DNA of 31,307 nt from Candidatus Peregrinibacteria bacterium CG_4_10_14_0_2_um_filter_43_11 (GCA_002792495.1 PFOK01000020.1:1-31307), one strand, 5' to 3'; positions 15,467 through 23,360 are shown, counted from the stretch's first letter. Program-made: numbers and translations. Notes: generated by a model not told the origin, from the letters alone.

Positions 15467-15912
15467 TAATGTTTGGACAAATTTTTCATCATCAGGTCTG
15501 AATTCTTCGGGAGCATCTCTGTCTTCGAAAACATCGAATATAATTTTACCGAGGGGGGGATTAAAGCTCTTAAAGCGGCTTCGTCACCCATTAACCCCTT
15601 CCGATCACGGATTTCCATTACGTGTACTGCGAACCCTTTTTGTTTTAAACCTTCCGGGAGATCGGTTACTTCAGTTGTGGTTGTATATTTACTCAGAGCC
15701 GGAACCGCCAGCGGACTTGCCGGAACCGCCTGCCCTAACTGAGCACGTATTGCATCTGTTGTGGCTAAATCTTTCTGATGGCCTGTCGCTTCTGCCACCG
15801 CATCTGTTGTGGCTTCTGCCGGTTCCACCGCGCCCCCCGCAAGAGGTGGAGTGAATGCTTTTGGAGCTACCATTGGATCTGATGGATCCGTTTGAACATT
15901 TGGAGAAGTCAT
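15466..15912 (-). pseudogene. 5' part of a frameshifted unknown gene
   Basis: The 148-codon frame begins with a Pro/Ala-rich, low-complexity segment (1-65) and then aligns with the paralogue (VTDLPEGLKQKGFAVHVMEI against VTELPPSEALRQNNLRIFRL). Homology is lost after ALRALIPP, exactly at a run of seven G (plus strand 15553-15559); one additional G would restore the frame into the 3' part. The residues after the tract (SVKLYSMFSKTEMLPKNSDL and beyond) are therefore out-of-frame. Either the tract is a true frameshift or phase-variable switch, or the assembly lost one base. Function unknown. Confidence 0.7.
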
Positions 15913-15976
15913 AAGTAAATTTGTTTAAATTTTAAATCTTAATATTATGGTAAAAATAAGCTGAAGAATTGGAGGT

Positions 15977-16918
15977 TTAGGATTCTCCGATCAGTTTTTT
16001 CCGTACGCGAATAAGCGCACCGGATATATTCTCTCCGGGGCGTAAATCGATCAGCCGTTCAAATGTTCTTTGAAGAGGATCACCAGGCGAAAATCTCAGC
16101 TCTTCTCTGGTATACTGAGGTATTCCATACTCTCCAAAATTGATCAAATGCTGAGGGAGACCCTCCTGATATTCGTCCAGTCCAACCATTTCAACCTGCC
16201 GCTGTTCTACGGGCAGAAGATCATCAATGACTTTTCTTTCCGCCGGAGAAAGAGGGGTGTCCATGTTTCCCTTCCGGAATCCGCAGTAATAAGCCGCAAA
16301 TCCGTTTTCTTCCGCAACACTGAACTCTGTTTTCACCGCCGCCGGAACGAGACTGTCTGACATGACGGCCTGGGTATCCTTATCCCCGTAAGGCTGTCCG
16401 ATTAAACTTTTGGCGATTCCTGGCCTTCCTCTTAAATTTTTATCTATAGTGGCAAGAAGCGCATAAAAAACAGTTCCGATTCCTTCTGCTTCTGTTTTGT
16501 ACCCCGACGAATACCCCACTACTTTTTCTGGAGAAGCAATAAAATATATTGTAGAAACTGGAAAGGTCGGTAAATAATCTCTTACAAATTCGTCTATAAA
16601 TTCTGGATCGTCTGCTTTGAATTTCCTCGGAGTCGGTTTCCTTTCTTCTAGGGCATTTAATATTAATTCTCCAAAGTAAGGAACTCTCTTCCGAAACATT
16701 TCCGGAGTTTTGAATTTTTCTGGATCTGTAACATCGAGTCTAAATATTCGAAGGTTGTTCTGACGTAATGCTTCTGAAGGCGGGAGTTCTGTTACCACAG
16801 CACATTTAGGAAAAACTTTTTCCATTAGTTCACGAACGTTCATGACAACAGCTTTTTCTGTATGAACAGGCTGTATTGTGGAAACTAACGGATCTTGTTG
16901 TCTATCCGGTAAGGTCAT
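15977..16918 (-). CDS. Unknown protein, intact paralogue of the frameshifted gene
   Basis: I do not recognise this 313-aa protein. It has no signal peptide or membrane segment. The core (about 90-300) has alternating strand-like and helix-like blocks: STIYFIASPEKVVGYSSGYK (122-141), EGIGTVFYALLATIDKNLRG (about 144-163), FAAYYCGFRKGN and HLINFGEYGIPQYTREELRF. A domain with a beta-strand, a G-x-G turn and a long helix can look like an acetyltransferase fold, but I see no acetyl-CoA motif clear enough to claim it. It lies 64 bp upstream of its broken paralogue, so the pair arose by tandem duplication. A promoter with a perfect TATAAT lies just upstream. Confidence 0.75.
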   Translation of the reverse strand: MTLPDRQQDPLVSTIQPVHTEKAVVMNVRELMEKVFPKCAVVTELPPSEALRQNNLRIFRLDVTDPEKFKTPEMFRKRVPYFGELILNALEERKPTPRKFKADDPEFIDEFVRDYLPTFPVSTIYFIASPEKVVGYSSGYKTEAEGIGTVFYALLATIDKNLRGRPGIAKSLIGQPYGDKDTQAVMSDSLVPAAVKTEFSVAEENGFAAYYCGFRKGNMDTPLSPAERKVIDDLLPVEQRQVEMVGLDEYQEGLPQHLINFGEYGIPQYTREELRFSPGDPLQRTFERLIDLRPGENISGALIRVRKKLIGES

Positions 16919-16942
16919 ATTTTTTATATTAGCAATCTCTTT

Positions 16943-16971
16943 ATTATACCCTAAAATACCCCAAAAAACAA
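16943..16971 (-). promoter_or_regulatory. Promoter of the paralogous pair
   Basis: On the minus strand TTGTTT (16971-16966) and TATAAT (16948-16943) are 17 bp apart, giving a start near 16936 and a 5' UTR of about 18 nt. Confidence 0.5.
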
Positions 16972-16989
16972 TTGTTTGAGTTCATCCTG

Positions 16990-17041
16990 GCCTGTCCGCC
17001 GAAGTCACGTAGGGCGGGAACCCTGCCTACCGGCAGGCAGG
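16990..17041. repeat. GC-rich dispersed-type hairpins
   Basis: Two stems lie side by side: CCGCC...GGCGG around 16997-17018 and CCTGCCT (17022-17028) with AGGCAGG (17035-17041). The GC content is far above the surrounding DNA. The block lies downstream of the minus-strand tRNA-Leu, so it may help end its transcript, or it may be a dispersed repeat. Confidence 0.4.
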
Positions 17042-17076
17042 CTCCACATCCCGAAAATAACTTCTATATACTGCTT

Positions 17077-17163
17077 TGGTGGGCAAGAGAGGACTTGAAC
17101 CTCCACGTCCCGGGGGACACAGCGCTCTGAACGCTGCGTGTCTACCAATTTCACCACTTGCCC
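17077..17163 (-). tRNA. tRNA-Leu (anticodon CAG)
   Basis: Read on the minus strand, the acceptor stem is GGGCAAG/CTTGCCC and the D arm GTGAAATTGGTAGACAC. The anticodon stem CAGCG/CGCTG has loop TTCAGAG with anticodon CAG. A long class II variable arm (TGTCCCCCGGGACG) and T arm GGAGG-TTCAAGT-CCTCT follow. The discriminator is A and the 3' CCA (17079-17077) is encoded. Confidence 0.95.
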
Positions 17164-17176
17164 CTATCGTACGCTT

Positions 17177-17204
17177 ATTGTAATGAAAATGAGTGATGAA
17201 GCAA
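17177..17204 (-). promoter_or_regulatory. Promoter of tRNA-Leu
   Basis: On the minus strand TTGCTT (17204-17199) and TACAAT (17182-17177) are 16 bp apart, about 13 bp before the mature tRNA. Confidence 0.45.
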
Positions 17205-17277
17205 GATAATGATCGGAGGGAATGTGTATACTTGAATCCCAATAAACCTTGTGATAAGGTAATGGGGCTTTTTTTGA

Positions 17278-17353
17278 GGGTCGTTAGCTCAGTCGGTAGA
17301 GCAGTAGCCTCTTAAGCTATTTGTCCCGGGTTCGAGCCCCGGACGACCCACCA
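17278..17353 (+). tRNA. tRNA-Lys (anticodon CTT)
   Basis: The acceptor stem is GGGTCGT/ACGACCC and the D arm is GCTCAGTCGGTAGAGC. The anticodon stem GTAGC/GCTAT (one G-T pair) has loop CTCTTAA with anticodon CTT. The T arm is CCGGG-TTCGAGC-CCCGG, the discriminator is A (17350) and CCA (17351-17353) is encoded. A small hairpin ACCTT/AAGGT (17246-17260) and a T-run lie just upstream. Confidence 0.95.
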
Positions 17354-17508
17354 TTCAAAATCATCCGACAATACTCTATCAAAGCAATGATTGAAACGTC
17401 CGTGGCGAAGAAGCCTCGAAGATGTCACTTTTTGTTTTCTTCGCAGATACAGCCAATCCTCATTTTTGCAAAATCATGGTATCTTTTAGGCGACAATAAA
17501 TACCGGAT

Positions 17509-18594
17509 ATGCGAATTCTTTTTTATACGGACACTCCCCATGTTGGCGGGGCGGAAAAACAGATGGAATTGCTCGCGAAAACAGCACGAAAAGCGGGGCA
17601 TTCGGTGTGTTTGGCTTATGGGGTATACAGTCAGCTAAATAACGGACGTACGGCGTTGGAAAAGGCCTATAACGAACTGCTTTCCATTCGGACGATCCAC
17701 AAACATGACCCAAGACATTATTTTGCGTTGAAACGGATTTTGAAAAAAGGACATTTTGATCTGATTCATATTCATCTGTGGAACCCCGGCAGTTGCCGCT
17801 ATGCGTTTTTTGCAGCGAGTCAGGTAGGGGTTCCGATTGTGACTACCGAGCACGATCCTTTTGCATTGCACGGGTGGAAACAATGGGTAAAAAAGAGATG
17901 CATCAAAAGGACGAAACAGACGATCGCGATCAGTGCCGACAATTTTAGACAATTAATGGACACGTTCGACATTCCGCAGGAACGGCTCAACCTGGTGCAC
18001 AATGGCATTGAGTTGAATCGTTTTTTGGACAAAATGAATGGGGCACAGTTACCCATTCCGCCGGGAGATACGGTGATCACGTGCATTGCGGAAATGCACC
18101 CGCGAAAAGGACACCGATTTCTTTTGGACGCGTTTTCCGAGCTGCAAAAAACTATTCCCGATCTTCATCTCATGCTGGTGGGCACAGGACCACTGGAGGA
18201 TGAGCTGAAAAAGAAATATGGTGATCAACCTAATATTCATTTTTTGGGTTGGCGGGAAGACGTGCCGGAAATTCTGAAGGCTTCGGATCTGTTTGTACTG
18301 CCTTCGCTAAAAGAAGCGTTTGGATTGGTGGTGGTCGAAGCGATGGCAAGCGGTGTGCCGGTGATCGCGACGCGTGCCGGAGGTGTGCCGGAACTTGTGG
18401 AAGATGGCAAAAGCGGATTACTCGTTCCACCAGCGGATAGTACAGCGCTGACCAGCGCCATTGCGACGCTCATTCATGACCCGGAACGGAGGCGGATTAT
18501 TCAAAAAGCCGGACTGGATCGCGCCCGATTGTTCACGGCAGAAAAAATGACGGCAAAAACCATAAAAGTTTACGAAAAAGCGCGGTTTGTTTAA
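17509..18594 (+). CDS. GT-B glycosyltransferase (GT4-like)
   Basis: The 361-aa protein has the two Rossmann halves of a GT-B enzyme. The N-terminal acceptor domain opens with MRILFYTDTPHVGGAEKQME, with the GGAE loop typical of GT4. The hinge follows VHNGIELNRF (about 163-172). The donor domain has ITCIAEMHPRKGH (about 189-201) and the nucleotide-sugar signature EAFGLVVVEAMASGVPVIA (about 267-285) with E-x7-E, then GGVPELVEDGKSGLLV. There is no signal peptide; it is probably peripheral at the inner face of the membrane, making glycolipid, polysaccharide or S-layer glycan (inference). The gene stands alone between tRNA-Lys and a perfect 28-bp palindrome that may end its transcript. Confidence 0.88.
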   Translation: MRILFYTDTPHVGGAEKQMELLAKTARKAGHSVCLAYGVYSQLNNGRTALEKAYNELLSIRTIHKHDPRHYFALKRILKKGHFDLIHIHLWNPGSCRYAFFAASQVGVPIVTTEHDPFALHGWKQWVKKRCIKRTKQTIAISADNFRQLMDTFDIPQERLNLVHNGIELNRFLDKMNGAQLPIPPGDTVITCIAEMHPRKGHRFLLDAFSELQKTIPDLHLMLVGTGPLEDELKKKYGDQPNIHFLGWREDVPEILKASDLFVLPSLKEAFGLVVVEAMASGVPVIATRAGGVPELVEDGKSGLLVPPADSTALTSAIATLIHDPERRRIIQKAGLDRARLFTAEKMTAKTIKVYEKARFV

Positions 18595-18616
18595 CAGCAA
18601 TAATGGTTGTGTAACG

Positions 18617-18644
18617 GTAGAGACGTAAAATTTTACGTCTCTAC
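18617..18644. repeat. Perfect 28-bp palindrome
   Basis: GTAGAGACGTAAAA (18617-18630) is followed at once by its exact reverse complement, with weaker complementarity in the flanks (GGTTG...CAACC). The RNA would form a near loop-free hairpin 23 bases after the glycosyltransferase stop. Similar GTAGAGACG-type palindromes are dispersed in some bacterial genomes (from memory), so REP-like origin and terminator use are both plausible. Confidence 0.7.
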
Positions 18645-18690
18645 GATACAATGCAACCCATTCAACACAAAACAAACCGCGAAAAAAACA

Positions 18691-18718
18691 TTGACAAATT
18701 TTTTAAAATAGATATAAT
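18691..18718 (+). promoter_or_regulatory. Consensus sigma70 promoter
   Basis: TTGACA (18691-18696) and TATAAT (18713-18718) are both perfect, with a 16-bp spacer. The start near 18725 gives about 23 nt before the ATG at 18748. Confidence 0.75.
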
Positions 18719-18747
18719 TAACTTCCTAACACTTAAATTTTTACTCC

Positions 18748-19452
18748 ATGAAGAAACCCCTTCCTCTACCAAAAGCTGAAGTCCAGCAGATAGTAACTGG
18801 CCATACCACGCATGACGGACGACCCGTAATTTGGGTGCCTGATGAAAGAATTTCCAAGCTTGCCACTCCAAATGAAGGGTTGAATATTAAAAGAGCAGAT
18901 GAATGCTTAGTTGAAGCTATCCGCAGAGCAGTAGAATTACTGGGTTTATCTTCTCCTAATGCCTTACGGGAAAGTCTTTTTGTTCAACCTTCTGTTCCTT
19001 TAAATAGCGATAGTGGCATTGAACAGTTTCAAGAACCGGGCACGACTGTTTCACAACCTGTTTTGACTGTAAGTCGATTTAATTTCCGTGATAATCTTGA
19101 TCATGCGAAACTTTCCTCTGTCAGGGGCTTGTTTCATAATGATGATTCACGGATCTGGATAGGACGAAATACGCCAAATCTCATGGGACTTATTCATGAA
19201 ACAGCTCGCATGTATGATGGAGTGGAAATTCCTGCTTCTTATATATTTATGCCCCAAGCCAAAGATGCGCTGTTGTGGTTTAGGAAGTATTATAGTCGGT
19301 TGTTGGAAGCAGATTTAGGACGATGTGCAGAAACCCTACTAAGAAAAGGAGGAAAAGTGACTGCCACATACACGCTTCCTGCGCAGAAATATGAAGAAGC
19401 TGTTGCCGATCAAGGAAGGCTTTTGCTACATTCGCTAGGCCAGAATGTATAG
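18748..19452 (+). CDS. Unknown cytoplasmic protein
   Basis: This 234-aa protein is not recognised. It has no signal peptide, membrane segment or Cys cluster. Residues 45-70 form a likely helix (NIKRADECLVEAIRRAVELL). RGLFHNDDSRIWIGRNTPNL (about 126-145) leads into MGLIHETARMYDGVEIPASY (146-165); IHETAR recalls the first part of an HExxH metal site, but the second His is missing, so I do not call a peptidase. A perfect-consensus promoter precedes it, suggesting high expression. It is convergent with the membrane protein at 19532, and a stem TAGATT/AATCTA lies in the gap at 19483-19498. Confidence 0.7.
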   Translation: MKKPLPLPKAEVQQIVTGHTTHDGRPVIWVPDERISKLATPNEGLNIKRADECLVEAIRRAVELLGLSSPNALRESLFVQPSVPLNSDSGIEQFQEPGTTVSQPVLTVSRFNFRDNLDHAKLSSVRGLFHNDDSRIWIGRNTPNLMGLIHETARMYDGVEIPASYIFMPQAKDALLWFRKYYSRLLEADLGRCAETLLRKGGKVTATYTLPAQKYEEAVADQGRLLLHSLGQNV

Positions 19453-19531
19453 ATTATAATTAAAAGAATGAAAAACTGAACCTAGATTAGAAAATCTATG
19501 TTTCGGCTCTTAAGAGATATCAATAACTAGA

Positions 19532-19813
19532 TTATTTCTTCCTTTTTTCTGCCTTCTTCTCCTTCTTTTTCATCGCTTCTGCCGCGTATTCTTTGCCGTA
19601 TTCCATGAGCTTCATCATGATTTTTAGCGGTTGCCACAAATAGTGATTGATGAGGTCCATGGTGTCTTTTGTTTTTTCGGTAACCGTGCGGACATTTTTA
19701 AGAATGCGCACCAGGTGATAAACCGCGAGAATCAGAAAGAGCCCCAACAATCCTGAAACGACCGTTAGGGTAAAATAAAGAACGTCGAGTGGTGTTTGGT
19801 AAAATTCGGTCAT
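19532..19813 (-). CDS. Small single-pass membrane protein, unknown
   Basis: I start this at the ATG at 19813 (MTEFYQTPLDVLYF, 93 aa); an upstream in-frame ATG at 19864 would add 17 polar residues and run into the divergent murJ start. One membrane helix (about 11-34, FTLTVVSGLLGLFLILAVYHLV) is followed by a predicted helical stretch VRILKNVRTVTEKTKDTMDL and a Lys/Glu-rich tail (MKKKEKKAEKRKK). The layout resembles DUF948-type membrane-linked coiled-coil proteins, without a clear match. It is divergent from murJ with 52 bp between the starts, so both promoters must share that space. Confidence 0.65.
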   Translation of the reverse strand: MTEFYQTPLDVLYFTLTVVSGLLGLFLILAVYHLVRILKNVRTVTEKTKDTMDLINHYLWQPLKIMMKLMEYGKEYAAEAMKKKEKKAEKRKK

Positions 19814-19865
19814 ATTTGTTTTTTTATTTTTATTGTGCTCTAATTTTAGCAAATTTGTTGCCATT

Positions 19866-21407
19866 ATGAAAGTAAAATCATTTTATCTTTTTCCGCCAAC
19901 GTTACTGCTCGGGCTTTCCGCTCTGTTTAGCCGGTTTTTGGGAGTGGCTCGGGATCATCTATTGGCCAAAACATTTGGCGCGACCGCCGGAGAGGGGATT
20001 TATAATTTGGATGTGTATTACGCGGCGTTTCGGATTCCGGATCTACTTTATAACCTGCTGATATTCGGCGCGATTTCGGCGGCGTTTATTCCGATTTTTA
20101 CGCGATACAAAAAAGAGGGGGATTTAAAAAACGCCTGGGCTTTTGCCAGTTCGATGTTGCATGTGATGCTACTAGGCATACTGGTGATTGCCGGCGCGAC
20201 GTATTTATTGGCTCCGTATCTGGTTCATTTGATTGCCGGCGGTTTTGGCACGGAAGATCTGGCGCTGACGGTAAAACTGATGCGCGTTCTTTTGATCTCA
20301 CCGATTCTCTTCGCGGTTTCTTCTGTAATTATCAGTTTACAGGATTCGTTTAAATGCTTCTTTTTCCGCTCTCTTTCGCCGCTTTTTTACAATTGCGGAA
20401 TTATTATCGGCATTCTTTATTTTGGCGCCTCGTTTGGAGTGATGGGGGTGACTTGTGGCGTGATCATCGGCGCGGCGATGCAATTGCTTGTTCAGGTGCC
20501 CGCGTTATGGCAAATCGGGTTTAAACATGTGTGGGTACTGGGGGTGACGAGACCGGATATAAGGAAGGCGTTTACGTTGATGATCCCGAGGGTACTTGGG
20601 CTTTCGCTCAATCAAATCGGTTTGCTTGTGAACACGCTGATCGCGAGTTTTTTAATGACCGGTTCTATCACTATTTTTTATCTGGCGGACAATTTGCAAT
20701 CCTTGCCATTGGGGTTGATCGGTGTGAGTTTCGCGATCACCTCTTTTGCCACGCTTTCGGAACTAGCCGGTGAACCGACTCCGGAGGCCTTCGCGAAGGA
20801 GATCAAACGGGTCACGCATAAAATCTTGTTCTTGATCATCCCTGCGACGGTTGGCATGTTGCTTTTGCGACATGAAATTGTAAATGTGATTCTGGTGAGT
20901 GGAAAATTCAGTAGTAGTGACGCGATTTTAACGGAGCATGTTATTGGTTTGCTGTTGCTTTCCGCTTTCGCCCAATCATTGATTCCCCTAATCAGCCGTG
21001 GGTTTTACGCGTATCACGACACTAAAACGCCCGTATTCACCGCGCTCATCGGCGCCCTTGTGAACGTGGGACTGAGTGTGATTCTGGCGATTGTTTTCCA
21101 ATGGGGAATTCCGGGGATCGCGGTTGCTTTTACGGTGGGGAATATTGTGAACTTTTCTTTGTTGGCGATTTTTATGAAACGAAAACTCAAGACCACGATT
21201 CTTGACTGGCGAAGGATCGTGAAAGTAATTATCGCGAGCACAATCATGGGGCTGAGTGTAGGGTTCGGACAATATGTTCTGCCTTTTGAAGGAGGCTTAT
21301 TCCAAAAAATCGCGGGACTGCTAATGGTAACGGCCCTAGGTGCTGTGGTTTATTTTATTTGCGCTCATTTATTGAAAATTCCGGAACGACGGATGATGAA
21401 GTTTTAA
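19866..21407 (+). CDS. murJ: Lipid II flippase MurJ (MviN family)
   Basis: I place the start at ATG 19866 (MKVKSFYLFPPTLLLG, 513 aa) because an in-frame upstream ATG at 19833 would add a polar stretch absent from the family. The protein has about 14 hydrophobic helices of the MOP superfamily. Family marks include SALFSRFLGVARDHLLAKTFGA (the R-x-L-G-x-x-R-D segment), DVYYAAFRIPDLLYNLLIFGAISAAFIPIF, and the pore Arg-containing LIPLISRGFYAYHDTKTP near residue 370. MurJ flips the undecaprenyl-linked peptidoglycan precursor lipid II across the membrane. With murD nearby this suggests a true peptidoglycan cell wall. The next gene begins 8 nt after its stop. Confidence 0.93.
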   Translation: MKVKSFYLFPPTLLLGLSALFSRFLGVARDHLLAKTFGATAGEGIYNLDVYYAAFRIPDLLYNLLIFGAISAAFIPIFTRYKKEGDLKNAWAFASSMLHVMLLGILVIAGATYLLAPYLVHLIAGGFGTEDLALTVKLMRVLLISPILFAVSSVIISLQDSFKCFFFRSLSPLFYNCGIIIGILYFGASFGVMGVTCGVIIGAAMQLLVQVPALWQIGFKHVWVLGVTRPDIRKAFTLMIPRVLGLSLNQIGLLVNTLIASFLMTGSITIFYLADNLQSLPLGLIGVSFAITSFATLSELAGEPTPEAFAKEIKRVTHKILFLIIPATVGMLLLRHEIVNVILVSGKFSSSDAILTEHVIGLLLLSAFAQSLIPLISRGFYAYHDTKTPVFTALIGALVNVGLSVILAIVFQWGIPGIAVAFTVGNIVNFSLLAIFMKRKLKTTILDWRRIVKVIIASTIMGLSVGFGQYVLPFEGGLFQKIAGLLMVTALGAVVYFICAHLLKIPERRMMKF

Positions 21408-21414
21408 CCCTCGT

Positions 21415-21708
21415 TTGACCGAAAGGGCAAAGAAGCTTCGTAAAAAAGCCACAAAGGCAGAACAATTGCTTTGGTATGAAATTTTGAAAAGCAAACAAAT
21501 GGAGTATCGTTTTTTAAGACAGAAACCGATTGATTGTTTTATTCTTGATTTTTATTGCTCAAAACTGCTTTTGGGTATCGAGGTGGACGGCAGTAGCCAT
21601 GACAATAAACAAGAATATGATGAAGCGCGAACCGGTCGATTAAATTTTTTGGGCATTAAAATTATTCGTTACACAAATGAGGTCATCTTAAAAGATATTT
21701 ATAGCTAA
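21415..21708 (+). CDS. DUF559 endonuclease-like protein, short C-terminus
   Basis: This 97-aa protein belongs to the DUF559 group, related to the Vsr-type endonuclease fold. Marks are the N-terminal R-x-x-x-T-x-A-E-x-x-L-W (ATKAEQLLWYEIL), FLRQKPIDCFILDFYCSKLL and EVDGSSHD (E56-V-D58, then His). The start is TTG at 21415, 8 nt after the murJ stop; no ATG is available. The family usually continues about 15-20 residues past VILKDI, whereas this one stops at IYS. The last codons and the TAA lie inside a repeat that recurs at 23934-24082, so the repeat probably truncated the gene. Function in nature is not known for most members. Confidence 0.75.
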   Translation: MTERAKKLRKKATKAEQLLWYEILKSKQMEYRFLRQKPIDCFILDFYCSKLLLGIEVDGSSHDNKQEYDEARTGRLNFLGIKIIRYTNEVILKDIYS

Positions 21709-21835
21709 ATCAAAATAAAATGACACAATATCATCACTGCCTATTTTGAAGGAAATAGTGGGCAAAGGGATTTCTTCCCCACCTACTTCAAACAAATCAA
21801 AATAACGAATGGGATTATACTATTCCAGCTATATA
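21697..21835. repeat. Long direct repeat, copy 1 (about 139 bp)
   Basis: It starts ATTTATAGCTAAA inside the DUF559 3' end and runs to CCAGCTATATA. The block TGACACAATATCATCACTGC (21721-21740) onward is nearly identical to 23934-24082. Differences include a TGGG/CGGG change and an insertion of about 10 bp in copy 2. Confidence 0.85.
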
Positions 21836-21897
21836 GGGTGCGTGAAAATCTTTTTGATGAAATTAAAAACAGGGAAGCTGAACTCTCTCTTTAAAAA

Positions 21898-21926
21898 ACG
21901 CGGGATTCCGTGTCGGTACACGGAAT
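21898..21926 (-). terminator. Possible terminator downstream of murD
   Basis: ATTCCGTGT (21905-21913) and ACACGGAAT (21918-21926) form a perfect 9-bp stem with a CGGT loop. On the minus strand, in which murD ends, the hairpin is followed within 7 nt by TTTTTT. The GGGATTCCGTG...CGGAATGACG form also resembles a common dispersed intergenic element. Confidence 0.45.
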
Positions 21927-21949
21927 GACGAGAAAAAAAGGAGGGGAAA

Positions 21950-23293
21950 CTACTCCAACCCTTCTACGATCCGGGTGAATTGCGTGCCACGTTCTTTGGC
22001 ATTGGTGAACATGTCAAAACTCGCGCAGGCAGGGGAGAGGACAATGTTGTCTTCCGCTTTTGCCAAATGATGAACGTCGTGAATGATCTGCGAAAAATTG
22101 CCCGAAGTGTTGTAAGTGAGGGCAGAGGATCCGGCACCGATTTCCCTTAAGGCGGTTTGAATAGTCTCGCCCTCCTGGCCGTAAAGATAAACGCGAACGC
22201 CGTGGGATTTTATTTTGTCGGCTAAAAAGGAAAAATCCGATTTTTTGGAACTTCCCCCCAGTAAAAGAATGAGATGTTTTGGATTGAACTGGTCGATGGC
22301 CATCATGGCGGACTCGGGAGAAGTGGAAGAAGAGTCGTTGTAAAAATGGATGTCGTTTAACGTGCGAATGTGTTCCAATCGGTGGGCAACGCCTTTGAAC
22401 AGTTTCATCTGTTCCGCAATTGTGCTGACAGGAACGTGATGGAGTGCGGCGAGTGCGGCCGCAAAAAGAAGGTTGTCCGGGTGAGTTTTGACAAGCAATT
22501 GATCATGACGGATCACTCCTTCTTCTTTTCCCTCATGATGAACAGTGAGTGTGCCCTCTTTCCATGCCGCCCAACTCTTCCCCTTCTGTTTACCGACCCA
22601 TAAAATTTGAGCGGACGTGCTTTCCGCCATTCGGGTGGAGTTTTCCTCATTCGCGTTTAAAACCGCCCAATCTTCCGCGTTTTGATGGCGAAATAGATTT
22701 TCTTTGGCGTGGGTATAATCTTCGAGTGTCACATGCCAGTCGAGATGGTTGGGGGTGATGTTGAGCAACGCGGAAATGTGCGGAGAAAGGGAAAGGTCGG
22801 CAAATTGAAAACTGGAGACTTCCATTAAAACCGGATTGTTTGGATGCTCCATCACCTCTTTTAAAACCGGTGAGCCGTCGTTTCCTCCAAAAATCAGAGA
22901 GTCGCCGTAATGGGCTTCCAGTATTTTCCGCGTGAGAGCGGTGGTGGTTGTTTTTCCGTTGGTTCCGGTGATCGCAGTAATGTGATCGGCGGCCAACTCT
23001 AGGGCAAGGCGTGTTAAAGAAGTGATAATTGCACCTGATTCGATAGCGGAAAGGATGGATGGAAGTTCGTAATGGATCCCCGGACTCCGCATGATTGTTT
23101 TGAATTGAGAAAGATCATCAAAAGCGCCTTCGCCCAAGCGAGAATGAACGCCCGCAGGCATCATGAGATTGTCTTTCTCATCGCAAATGGTGATGTCGGT
23201 CACCCCCTGTTTTTTTAAAAAATCAAAGGCTGCTCGTCCTTCCGCGCCGTAACCGAGAATGGCCACCGGCGATTTAATATTTAATTTTTTCAT
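21950..23293 (-). CDS. murD: UDP-N-acetylmuramoyl-L-alanine:D-glutamate ligase
   Basis: The 447-aa protein is a complete Mur ligase. The N-terminal UDP-binding Rossmann domain begins KSPVAILGYGAEGRAAFDFL. The central ATPase has P-loop ITGTNGKTTTTAL (about 109-121), MEVSSFQ (about 158-164), NITPNHLDWHVTLEDYTHAK (about 178-197, with the Lys that is carbamylated in the family) and HRLEHIRTLNDIHFYNDSSS then TSP. The C-terminal domain has LLLGGSSKKSDFS and LSPACASFDMFTNAKERGTQF, diagnostic for MurD rather than MurC, E or F. It adds D-Glu to UDP-MurNAc-L-Ala in the cytoplasm. A perfect TATAAT sits only 6 nt before the ATG, so the mRNA is probably leaderless. Confidence 0.95.
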   Translation of the reverse strand: MKKLNIKSPVAILGYGAEGRAAFDFLKKQGVTDITICDEKDNLMMPAGVHSRLGEGAFDDLSQFKTIMRSPGIHYELPSILSAIESGAIITSLTRLALELAADHITAITGTNGKTTTTALTRKILEAHYGDSLIFGGNDGSPVLKEVMEHPNNPVLMEVSSFQFADLSLSPHISALLNITPNHLDWHVTLEDYTHAKENLFRHQNAEDWAVLNANEENSTRMAESTSAQILWVGKQKGKSWAAWKEGTLTVHHEGKEEGVIRHDQLLVKTHPDNLLFAAALAALHHVPVSTIAEQMKLFKGVAHRLEHIRTLNDIHFYNDSSSTSPESAMMAIDQFNPKHLILLLGGSSKKSDFSFLADKIKSHGVRVYLYGQEGETIQTALREIGAGSSALTYNTSGNFSQIIHDVHHLAKAEDNIVLSPACASFDMFTNAKERGTQFTRIVEGLE

Positions 23294-23299
23294 GGTTTG

Positions 23300-23305
23300 A
23301 TTATA
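23300..23305 (-). promoter_or_regulatory. murD -10 box giving a leaderless mRNA
   Basis: TATAAT on the minus strand lies 6 nt before the start codon, so the expected transcription start is the A of the ATG. No good -35 is seen; that region is occupied by the dispersed repeat at 23312-23345. Confidence 0.5.
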
Positions 23306-23311
23306 CCCATT

Positions 23312-23345
23312 CTCATCCCGAGCGCTAGTCGAGGGCTCTGAAACT
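23312..23345 (+). repeat. Dispersed intergenic element, copy 3
   Basis: CTCATCCCGAGCGCTAGTCG followed by AGGGCTCTGAAAC corresponds to 93-123 with a few changes and to the reverse complement of 2521-2546. Confidence 0.5.
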
Positions 23346-23360
23346 ATGACTAGACCATAT

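Noticed and set aside
17246..17275. Intrinsic terminator upstream of tRNA-Lys
   Set aside because: The ACCTT/AAGGT stem is short and the T-run is 8 nt away; no gene on the plus strand ends just before it.
19190..19220. Zinc-peptidase site (IHETAR) in the unknown protein at 18748
   Set aside because: The HExxH pattern needs a second His four positions on; the residue there is Arg.
19833..19865. ATG at 19833 as the murJ start
   Set aside because: The added residues (MCSNFSKFVAI) are not typical of MurJ and extend back toward the divergent gene; ATG 19866 matches the family start.
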